A stretch of DNA of 64,000 nucleotides from Pseudomonadota bacterium (GTDB lineage Bacteria; Myxococcota_A; UBA796; UBA9615): contig JAAESI010000325.1 in NCBI GenBank assembly GCA_024229515.1, positions 1-64,000 on the forward strand, in the 5' to 3' direction. Numbering within the stretch: the first letter of the stretch is position 1; the number at the start of each line of letters is the position of its first letter. The notes under the pieces are model-generated. The model made no database searches. It saw only the letters and a program-made list of their open reading frames with translations, and was not told where the DNA came from. The translations under genes were made by a program, and so were the position numbers. This document shows positions 17,238 to 26,372 of the stretch, piece by piece.

Positions 17238-19983
17238 CTACCGGGTGCGAACGTCCAGCACGCGGCCCCCGGTCCGCAGATCGATGACCTGGATGCGGCC
17301 GAGATCGTCGCCCAGCGCGATGACGTCCTGGCCGCGGCGCAGGCCCACCTCGGCCGCCCCGGGCAGCTCGACCACCGCACGCACCACTAGGCTGTCGTGG
17401 GTCAGGATCCCCACCTCGAAGCCCTGCTGGGTGCGCACCGGCACCGCCACCATCTCGCCCTCGTGGACCGGGCGGGCAAAGGTCTCGGCGCCGCCCGCGC
17501 CCGCGGGCTCCTCGATGCGCCGACGCTCCCAGGCGTCGCGGAACGAGCGCAGGGTGCGTTGGGGGTTCCCGTCGGCGTCCAACTGCACCCCGGGGAGGAG
17601 CACGTGGCCGGTGCGATCCACCGCGAGGGCGGCCCAGTCGGGGCCGTCGACGGTCAGCTCGACCTTCACGCGGCGGCGGAGCACGAGCCGGGGCAGCTCG
17701 AACTGCCACAGCTCGAAGCCGGCGGGCAGCAGGACCACGAACATCAGCACCTCGGGGTGCCACCGGAACGCCTTCACGGGTCCGCCGACATCGCGGATCC
17801 GCCACAGTGCGCTGAAGTCCGCGGCGATGGGGTCGATCGCCGTCACGGTCGTGCCCTCGACCACGAACCACAGGCCGTCGTACCGGGGGCACCAGGAGTC
17901 GAGCTTCGCGTCGCACCAGCGCCGAGCGGTGCGGGCGTGCAGGTCGAGCCGGGCCAACCGCCACGTCCCCTGCCCCCGTGGCGCCAGCGCGATGGCCCGC
18001 CCCCCCGCGGCGTGCAGGACGAGGCGGGACGCGGGCTCGGTGAACCGGTGCCGCTCGCGCCCGTCGCGGCCGTACAGCGCGACCCCCGCCTCGCCGAGGG
18101 CGACGAGCAGCCGACCGTCCGGCAGGAGGGCAAGGTCGAGCACCGGCTCCAGACCGCGGTCGGCCGGATCGAGGGTCCAGTGCAGGGGCGGAGCGACGTT
18201 GCGCAGCAGCCGCGACGAGAGCGCGGACGACGGACGATCCGCCGAGACCAGCAGGTCGGACGAGCGCGCGATGAGCCGCCCCACGACGGCGCTGACGGTG
18301 CCTGCCGCGCCCGCGTCGTCATGCATCATCGGCCTCACGAGTGCCCGCGCGATGGCGCGGGCGACGTCGGTGCGCCGGGGGTTCATCTCCAGCGCCGCCA
18401 CGGCCGCCGTGCGGATGCGCTCACCGGCGAGCCCCGGGGTCTTGGCGATGGCATCGATGGCGTCGGCCGCCTCGTCCCAGGGAGCGGTCGTCTCCACCGC
18501 CTTCAGCACCAGCAACTCGGCCCCCGCGGGCCCCCCCGCGGCGATGCCCGCCTCCAGCCAGTGGGCGGCCACGCGGCGGGCCGACTCCACCGACCAGATC
18601 GTGCGTACCGCTCCGACGTAGTCGCCGTTGGCGGCGCGCAGGCGGGCCCACAACACCCGCAGCGCCATCGCCTTCGCCTGGTGCGTCTTGGCCAACTGGG
18701 CCACGGCCGCCGCGAATGAGCCGGTGCGGCGGGCGATCTGGATGGCCCGCTCGGCGTCGCCCGCGAGGAACCACTGGCGCACGATCAGGCCGGCGTCCAG
18801 GTTGCGCGCCTCAGCCAGCTTCGCGGCCAGCTCGTACTCGCCGTGCCCCTCCAGGAAGATGATCGCCTCCAGGAAGGTGATCGCCTCCAGCGGGGCGTTG
18901 AGCAGGTCCGCGAGCACGAACGCCGCCTCCTGGAGGCGTCCGGCCCGCTCGAGCTGCTCGAACGCTCGGCGGTACAGCCCGCGGGGGCGGTCGAACAGGT
19001 CCTCGCCGAGCCCCATCACGAGGCTGCGGCCAGGTGCCCGGGGCGCCAGGTTCAGCCTCAGATCAGCACGCACGTTGGGCACGCCGAGGGACAGCCCCTT
19101 GGCGACGCCATCGCCCCCCCCCGAGGGGGATGGCGCGACGCAAGGCGGCCTCCCAGTCGCCGGCCTCCAGGCGGTCGAACAGGTCCGCAAGGTACTTGCC
19201 CTGGCGGGCTCCGAAGAGGCGCCCCAGCTGGGACTGCGCGACTCGGGCCTTCATCCGCTCGCGCAGCCGGTCCCACCACGTGGGTCCCCGCTCCCTGGGC
19301 GCGGGCAGGTACTTGGAGCCGGCCTGCCCGGCCTCGCCGCCGCGGCTTCCGAAGAGGCGATCCAAGAGGGAGACGAACGGAGCCGCCAGGGAGCCCAGAG
19401 CCGCGCCCAGACCTCCCCCGCCGCCGGCTGGCTTCGCTCCCCGGCTCGCTTCGGGATCGACGAACTCGGCGATCGCGGCGGCCGCGTCGGGATCCAGTTC
19501 GGGGACCTCGTCGAACACCGCGCGGGCGCTGGCGTCGGGCTCCGGAGGGGCCAACACGGCCGCCCGGGGGGCCCCCCCGAGGGCGGTCAGGGCGGCGGTC
19601 TGGAAGCGGTCGACGTCGATCCAGGAGGCGGGATCGACCGGCTCGAAGGAGGCCCGGGGAACGATCTCCCAGACCCCGCCGCGCGGGCGTGCGACCACCC
19701 CCGCCGAGGCCGTCGCCGCGTCCTCGGCGGCGATCGGAGCGGCCGTCAGGAGCTCCTCGTCCGGCACCAACGGCTCGCCCGGAGCGTCGATTCGGCGGAC
19801 CCGGGCGGGCTCCCGCAGCAGCAGCAGCGTGGTCGGCCCCTGCTGGAGCACACGCGTACCCGGGCGCCACCGCGAGAGCACGCGACGCTGCACCACCTCG
19901 ACGCCGAGCAGGTCCGCGTCGAGCACGAAGCCGGACGCCTCGACCGATCCGCGGTGGACGAGGTGGTGGGGCCGACCAGTCAC
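17238..19983 (-). CDS. Large bpX6/beta-propeller-like protein of a MoxR-vWA ternary system; reading frame broken at 19114-19122
   Basis: GTG start at 19983: VTGRPHHLVHRGSVEASGFVLDADLLG...YLADLFDRLEAGDWEAALRRAIPLGG; continues in the 17238-19190 frame DGVAKGLSLGVPNVRAD...GDDLGRIQVIDLRTGGRVLDVRTR. Helical-repeat and propeller-like segments. Confidence 0.6.
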
Positions 19984-21574
19984 GACCCCGCCCCCGGCTC
20001 GACCCACAACAGGTCCTTCTTCTCGGACAGGCAGCGCACGCGAAGCTCACCATTGGCCAGCAGAACGGCGACGTGCGGACGGCGCGGGTTGGCGGCCGCG
20101 AGCACGATCTCTGGGCGAACCGCACGGCGCGCACCGCCGGCTCCTTCGCCGTCTGGATCAGCAAGCTGTGGCGATCGTGGGACCGCAGCAACAAGGCGGA
20201 CTGGTGGTGGGATCCCCCGAACCCCGCGACCACCCCCATGACGTCCAGATCGGTGTTGAGTTCGACGGCGCGAGGCGGCTTCGTCTTCCACGCCACCACC
20301 TCCCCGTAGTGGATGCGCCAGCGCTCCGGCCCGATCCGGTGCGCGGCGAAGCCGTGGGGTCCCGTGCACCACCCGCCCAGCGGGAAGCCCAGGAACGCGA
20401 CCGGCCGGTCAACGCCGGCGATGTTCGCGTCGGCGTCCGCGCTCTCCCAGGTCACGCCGCCGTTGGTCGACTTGATCGACGCCAACGCCACGACCCCGTC
20501 GCTGCGCACGCCCACCCATTCCTGCTTCCGAGCAGCGAGCGCCTCCAGCGGCCCCTCCAGCATCCAGGAGTTCCAGCGCCCCTTCGCCACCGACGCGAAG
20601 GAGTCCCCGAAGACCGCGAGGTAGTTGGGGTTGGAGCGTCGCATCAGCATCGGTCGGAGCTTCGGATGGTCGAGCCACTGCCGGGGAACGGTCAGGTCGG
20701 TGGACCCCCGCTCCTTCTCCTCCCCGCTGGGGAGGCGCTCGACCACCGTCAGCCGGGCCTCCCGCAGGACCGCGATGTAGAAGCGCTTCCGCTCGAACGT
20801 GGCCGCCAGGAGCAGATCGTCCTGACCCAACGCGGTCGAACGCGGCCGGCCGGGGGGCCCGGAGTAGCTGTTGTCGGGCACGTGGTAGGCGACGAGGTGG
20901 AGCAGGCCGCCCTCTTCCCGGACGCCCAGCAACCGGCGACCGTCCTGGGAGAAGCGAAGGCCATAGCGGGCCAGCGGAGGCCCCGTCACGTCCGATCGCG
21001 GGGGCGGCCGGCGCACGACCTCGCGGAGCACGCGGGCGCCCTGCTCGGGATCGACGATGGGGAGCTCGATCGGACGATCCGCGCGCACCTGCACGAAGCG
21101 GCGCTCGGGGTCGAACCCCTCGTCCAGGAGCAACTCGCGGGCCCGGCCCCGCCACCGCTCGGCCAGGGGGGCCGACGCCGAGCCGACCAGCCAGAGGTCC
21201 TCGGGGGCTCCGTCCGCGTCGACCGCGTCCGCCCACGCCTCGAGGTCGGACGCCTCGACGGCGCGGAGCGTGCGGGCCCCCGCCAGATCCGCCAAGGCGT
21301 CGGGGTCGAACGGGCGCAGCCGGCGGTGGGGGTCCTGCAGCACGCCCCACGACAGATCGGCCCGCCCTTGAGCCGCCCGCCGGGCAAACACCACCAGCGC
21401 CGCCATCTGGGCCAGTCGGGGGGCTCCGAGCTGGAACGGCCCCGCGTCCAGGAGCACCACGGATCGACGGATCCCCGCCGGCTCGCGGCACAGGAGGCGG
21501 TGGAACAGCTGCTCGCGGGAGGCGGCGCGGCGGAAGAACTCCATCGGCGCCTCGTCGGCCAGCGCCCACTCGGT
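19980..21574 (-). CDS. Degenerate vWA plus beta-propeller-like protein; frame broken at 20113-20115; true N-terminus uncertain
   Basis: MEFFRRAASREQLFHRLLCREPAGIRRSVVLLDAGPFQLGAPRLAQMAALVVF (vWA-like), propeller-like repeats, then frame switch to PEIVLAAANPRRPHVAVLLANGELRVRCLSEKKDLLWVEPGAGS. Confidence 0.6.
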
Positions 21575-22352
21575 GGGGGGCCGTGGGGTGCTCCCGACCG
21601 GCCAACGCGGCGGCGACCGCGGCGAGCTTCTGGATCTTCACGACGCGGCGGTCCGACAGCAGGATCCCGCCGCCCCGAAGGGTGCGCACGGCGGCCGCGA
21701 GCTCGGCCCGGACGGGGGCCAGATCCATGGTATTGGCCTGATCCGCGAGCTCGTCCAGGCGGGCCAGCGGCAGCGCCTCGATGGTGGGCCGCTCGGCCAC
21801 CCAGCCGCCCTCCAGCAGCTCCTCGAGGCGGGGATCGCCCAGCGGCTCGACGAAGACGCGGAGCAGGAAGCAGTCGGCGAACGCCTCCAGGCCGGGGTCG
21901 TCCGGGAGCGCGTTGGAGGCGCCGACGCAGACGCGCAGGGGGCAGTCGACCACGGTGTGGCCGCGGCGGAAGACCCGGTCGTTGAGCAGCCCCAACAGCG
22001 TGTTCAGGATGGCCGTGGAGCCAAGGAGTACCTCGTCCAGGAAGGCCAACTCGGCCTCCGGAAGCATGCCCTCGGTGCGGGTCTCGACGACGCCGTCGCG
22101 CAGCTTCTTGAGGTCGACGGGGCCGAAGATCTCCGACGGCTCGGTGAAGCGGCCGAGCAGGTACTCGAACGTGGTCCCGCCGAAGGCCGCGGCGACGCGT
22201 CGGACAGCTTCGGACTTGGCCGTTCCCGGGGGGCCGATCACGAGCAGGTGCTCCCGCGCGACGGCGGCGAGCACGATCAACTCGGCCAGCGCCTCACGCT
22301 CGACGAGCCCTGCAGTGCTCGCCCGGAGGGCGCCGCGTACATCTTCGGTCAT
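21575..22352 (-). CDS. MoxR-family AAA+ ATPase; C-terminus affected by a frame break at 21575-21580
   Basis: LLVIGPPGTAKSEAVRRVAAAFGG, ELAFLDEVLLGSTAILNTLLGLLNDRVFRRG, VGASNALPDDPGLEAFADCFLLR. Confidence 0.85.
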
Positions 22353-22445
22353 TGGATCGGTCCTTCTGTTCGCGGAGGGGGAACACGCTAGATTACCCGC
22401 CGTCGAGCGGCCGTCGGCTCGACGCATTCACCCGAGAGACCCCTG

Positions 22446-23714
22446 ATGACCCGACTCCTGCTCTCCCTCACGTTCCTCGTGGCTCTGGTCCCCGTGGCGG
22501 CCTCCGCCGCGGACTTCCAGCTCGATCTCGATGGCGATGGCGTCGTCGAGTACCTCTCGATCGAGGGCAGCAATCAGGATGGCTGGAGCATCACGGCCAA
22601 GGCGTTGGATGGAAAGACGGTCTTCCAGACGAAGCAGACGGGGCTGAACTGGGATCCGACCACGGCCGACGACCCCACCTGGCGCTTCCGCCTGAACCCG
22701 TTCGAACTGGACGAGGAGCACGCAAACGCGCGCGCCGCGGCGACCCAGCAGGGCACCGACGGGCTGTGGCTGATGCACCCCGGTGGCCCCGCGGCCACAG
22801 GCACGGTCGAGCCGACCGCGGGCAGCGGTCCCGCCCGGGGCTTCATCATGACGATGGAGAGCACCAACCAGCCCGGCAACTCGGGCATCGAGCACCCCCT
22901 GGACTACATCACCACGATGGACCAGGCCCTCATCGGCGTCGCCCTCGCGGGCGGGGATTGGATGTTCGCGAAGGTGTCGGCGGGGCCGATCGTCGCGGGC
23001 AGCTACGTGTTCGAACTCGGCGACGCCGACGGGGACAAGGTCTACGACCGGCTCCTCACCTACGTCTCGAACGGCTGCGTCGACCTGCAGGCGGTCGGTC
23101 TGCTCGCGCCCACCCCGCACGCGGGCGAGTGGGCGCTGTTCGACGACACCCTGGGCCAGCTCGCCACCGCCGAGGGGCGCGGCGCGGCGGCAGCCTGGAA
23201 GCTCTTCGACGAGGGGCTGTTCGACGCGGACTGCCCCATGGGCAAGGCCCAGAAGGAGCAACTGCGGGCCGCCATCGCGGCGGGGAACGCGGCCGACATG
23301 ACCCGCTGGTACTCCGCTCTGCGGGCCCCCCAGACGAGCAACCCGGGCACCTACAAGCTGTCCGCGACCGTCACCATCGGCGCCAAGCTGTGGGCCGCCC
23401 GGAATGGGGACCCCGACGGCTCCCGGCCCGACATGCGGCTCGTGATCCAGACCAACGGCCAGCCCGTGGTCATGACCCAGTACGTCACCGACAAGTCCAC
23501 CGTCACCTTCGAGACGGAGCTCGCGTGGAAGGCCGGCGAGACGGTGAAGGTGTCCATCCAGGACAGCGACTTCACCGGCATGGAGGAGCTGTTCTCGTAC
23601 GAGCACACCAGCACCGAGACCATGCCGCTGGTCGGCACGGTGGACGTGCCCCGCCTGATCGGTCTGGTGGGCGAGGGCACGACCATGACCTGGACGATTC
23701 TCAGCGCTCCCTGA
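22446..23714 (+). CDS. Secreted protein of unknown function
   Basis: Signal peptide MTRLLLSLTFLVALVPVAASAA; uniform coding frame to stop. Confidence 0.7.
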   Translation: MTRLLLSLTFLVALVPVAASAADFQLDLDGDGVVEYLSIEGSNQDGWSITAKALDGKTVFQTKQTGLNWDPTTADDPTWRFRLNPFELDEEHANARAAATQQGTDGLWLMHPGGPAATGTVEPTAGSGPARGFIMTMESTNQPGNSGIEHPLDYITTMDQALIGVALAGGDWMFAKVSAGPIVAGSYVFELGDADGDKVYDRLLTYVSNGCVDLQAVGLLAPTPHAGEWALFDDTLGQLATAEGRGAAAAWKLFDEGLFDADCPMGKAQKEQLRAAIAAGNAADMTRWYSALRAPQTSNPGTYKLSATVTIGAKLWAARNGDPDGSRPDMRLVIQTNGQPVVMTQYVTDKSTVTFETELAWKAGETVKVSIQDSDFTGMEELFSYEHTSTETMPLVGTVDVPRLIGLVGEGTTMTWTILSAP

Positions 23715-23737
23715 CCCAGGCGCTAAGGTACGGCTCC

Positions 23738-24757
23738 GTGGCCCTGCCTTCCCGTCCTCTGCCCATCGCCGCGAGCTTGCTGCGCGCGCGCGTAGGCAAA
23801 CGCACCCCCCTGAAGGTCACGCACCTGACGACCTACCGGTGCAACGTCGAGTGCGGCTTCTGCACCCGCATCCACGTTCCGTCGGGCCACATGAAGACCG
23901 ACGAGGTCCTGGGGATGATGGACGCGTTCGCGCGCATGGGGACCCGGTGGTGGGTCTTCAACGGCGGTGAGCCGACCCTGATCAAGGACCTCGGCATCTG
24001 GATCGCCCACGCCAACCGGCTCGGGCTCGACACCACGATGGTGACCAACGGAACCTTCATCGAGTCCCGCATCGACGAGCTGAGCAAGCTCGACCTGGTC
24101 ATCTGCTCCATCCACGGCGACCGCGACGAGCACGACCGCGTGGTCCAGCGCCAGGGCACCTACGACAGCGCGCTCCGAGGCCTCCGCCTGCTGCGCGAGC
24201 GCGGCGTTGCGGTCTGCCTCATGGTCGTGCTGAACGAGCGCAACCGGGGGCTGCTGGAGTCGATGCTGGCCCTCGCCGAGGAGCTCGGGGCCGGGGTCGC
24301 GGTGCAGCCGGTGGTGGAGACCCGCCTGGGCGGCGCCCACATCGACGAGACGCTCATGCCCCGCACCTCCGCGATGAACGAGGCGGTCGACTGGCTGATG
24401 CAGGCCAAGATGGAGGGGCGCCCGGTGTCCGCCAGCCGCGCCTACCTGGAGGCCGTGCTCGAGTCCTGGCCGGGCAAACCGTTCGGGGTCAAGTGCTGGG
24501 CGGGGCGGCTGTTCTGCGAGGTCACCCCCGAGGGGTTCGTCGTCCCCTGCTGCTCCGAGGAGGAGTACACCTTCGCCTCCTGCCACGGCCCCACGGGGGG
24601 CTGGGAGAGGGCCTTCGCAGCGCTGCCGGATCGGTCCGGCTGCGAGGGTTGCTGGTTCAAGGGGCCGCAGGAGATCAACCTGCTCCTGGGGCTCCGACCC
24701 AAGCAGGTGATCCGAGCCGCGTCGAACCTGTCCCGAGGCAAGCTCCTGTGGGACTAA
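23738..24757 (+). CDS. Radical SAM protein with C-terminal SPASM-like Cys cluster
   Basis: YRCNVECGFCTRIH (CxxxCxxC), NGGEPTLIKD, C-terminal KCWAGRLFCEVTPEGFVVPCC...GCEGCW. GTG start. Confidence 0.88.
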   Translation: MALPSRPLPIAASLLRARVGKRTPLKVTHLTTYRCNVECGFCTRIHVPSGHMKTDEVLGMMDAFARMGTRWWVFNGGEPTLIKDLGIWIAHANRLGLDTTMVTNGTFIESRIDELSKLDLVICSIHGDRDEHDRVVQRQGTYDSALRGLRLLRERGVAVCLMVVLNERNRGLLESMLALAEELGAGVAVQPVVETRLGGAHIDETLMPRTSAMNEAVDWLMQAKMEGRPVSASRAYLEAVLESWPGKPFGVKCWAGRLFCEVTPEGFVVPCCSEEEYTFASCHGPTGGWERAFAALPDRSGCEGCWFKGPQEINLLLGLRPKQVIRAASNLSRGKLLWD

Positions 24758-24914
24758 TCGCGACGACCCGGCTTCCTGACCGCCCCTCGCCGGCCCGGCC
24801 CGCCGATGACCGCGTTGGTCGTCGGTCGTGGGGGGCGACCCCACTCCCTCCTCCCGCCTTGCCCTCGTCGCCCCGGCCTCGGCGACCATGCGGCCGAGAA
24901 GCCCGATCGGCGCG

Positions 24915-26369
24915 ATGAGGTTCGTCTTCCTCCAGAAGGACCCGATCCCGACCCTGGCGACGATGTGCTTGTCGGCCGTGCTGCGTCAGCAGGGGCATGT
25001 CTGTGACGTACTCATCGACCCCGCCGAGCGCGACATCGTGAAGTCGACCCGCCGGCTGGACCCCGACGTGGTCTGCCTCAGCGCGACCACGGGGCAGCAC
25101 GTCTGGCAGCTTCGCGTGGCGCGCGCGATCAAGGCTCGCTGGGCCCCCGTCATCCTCATGGGGGGGCCGCACCCGACCTTCTATCCCAGGGTGCTCGAGG
25201 AGAACCCCTGCATCGACTACATCTGCCTGGGCGAGGGCGAGGGGCCGATCGTCGAGCTCGCCGCCGCGCTGGAGGGGGACGGCGACGTCGCGGAGATCGA
25301 CAACATCGGCTGGCGCGACGAGGACGGCACCCCGGTCTACAACCCGATGCGGGCGCTGGAGCAGGACCTCACGAAGTTCCCCTACCCCGACCGCGCCGTG
25401 TACGACCGCTACGACTTCGTGCGGAAGCGGCGGACGGTGTCGGTGATGGCGACGCGCGGGTGCCCCTACAAGTGCACCTTCTGCTTCAACGTCACCCTCC
25501 AGGACATGTACCGGGGGCGCGGCAAGTACGTGCGCACCAAGCCGGTCGAGGTGATGATCGGCGAGCTCAAGGACCTGATCACGAGGTACCCCCACGTGCG
25601 TCAGATCGGCTTCGCCGACGACATCTTCGTGCTGAACTTCCGGGGCTGGGGCAAGGAGTTCCTCCGGCGCTACGCAGAGGAGATCAACCTCCCCTTCAGC
25701 TGCCTCCTGCGGCCCGACCTGGTGACCCCGGAGATGGTCGCGAGCCTGAAGGCGGCCAACTGCAAGATGGTCAAGATCGGGGTCGAGAGCGGCGTCGAAG
25801 AGCTGCGCGTGGGCGTGCTCAAGAAGGGGCGCCTGGACAACCCCGGGATGGTCACCGCAGGCCGGTTGATCAAGGACGCGGGGATGATTCTGTACACGTT
25901 CAACATCGTCGGCATCCCCGGCGAGAGCGTGGACATGGCGATGCAGACGGCGAAGCTGAACATCGACATGGGGGCAGACCACGCTTGGACGTCGATCTGC
26001 CAGCCGTACCCGGGCACGCACCTGGAGGACTGGTCCGTCGAGCACGGCTACCTCGACAGCGACGCCGCCGAGAAGGACTTCCAGTACACCTACTTCATCG
26101 ACACGCCGCTGAAGATCGAGTCCAAGGACGCGCTGTGCAACCTGCAGAAGCTGATGCCGCTGCTGGTGAACGCGCCGTGGCTGGAGCCGGTGGTGAGGCG
26201 GGCGATCGAGATGAAGCCGAACGTCGGCTTCGAGCTGATCTTCAAGGCCCACTACGCCGCCGGGCTGGTGCGCACGGGGCAGATCGACGTGGTCGACATG
26301 GCGCGGTTGATCCCGCTGACGACCAACTACTGGACGAAGGAAGGCACCCTCGATCCGGGGACGATGTAG
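24915..26369 (+). CDS. B12-binding-domain radical SAM protein
   Basis: N-terminal MRFVFLQKDPIPTLATMCLSAVLRQQGH, GGPHPTFYPRVLEE, TRGCPYKCTFCFN, VGIPGES. Confidence 0.9.
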   Translation: MRFVFLQKDPIPTLATMCLSAVLRQQGHVCDVLIDPAERDIVKSTRRLDPDVVCLSATTGQHVWQLRVARAIKARWAPVILMGGPHPTFYPRVLEENPCIDYICLGEGEGPIVELAAALEGDGDVAEIDNIGWRDEDGTPVYNPMRALEQDLTKFPYPDRAVYDRYDFVRKRRTVSVMATRGCPYKCTFCFNVTLQDMYRGRGKYVRTKPVEVMIGELKDLITRYPHVRQIGFADDIFVLNFRGWGKEFLRRYAEEINLPFSCLLRPDLVTPEMVASLKAANCKMVKIGVESGVEELRVGVLKKGRLDNPGMVTAGRLIKDAGMILYTFNIVGIPGESVDMAMQTAKLNIDMGADHAWTSICQPYPGTHLEDWSVEHGYLDSDAAEKDFQYTYFIDTPLKIESKDALCNLQKLMPLLVNAPWLEPVVRRAIEMKPNVGFELIFKAHYAAGLVRTGQIDVVDMARLIPLTTNYWTKEGTLDPGTM

Positions 26370-26372
26370 CGG

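Noticed and set aside
22446-23714. C2-like calcium-binding domain in the secreted unknown
   Set aside because: Only weak resemblance (VKVSIQDSDF); not enough to assign without a profile search.
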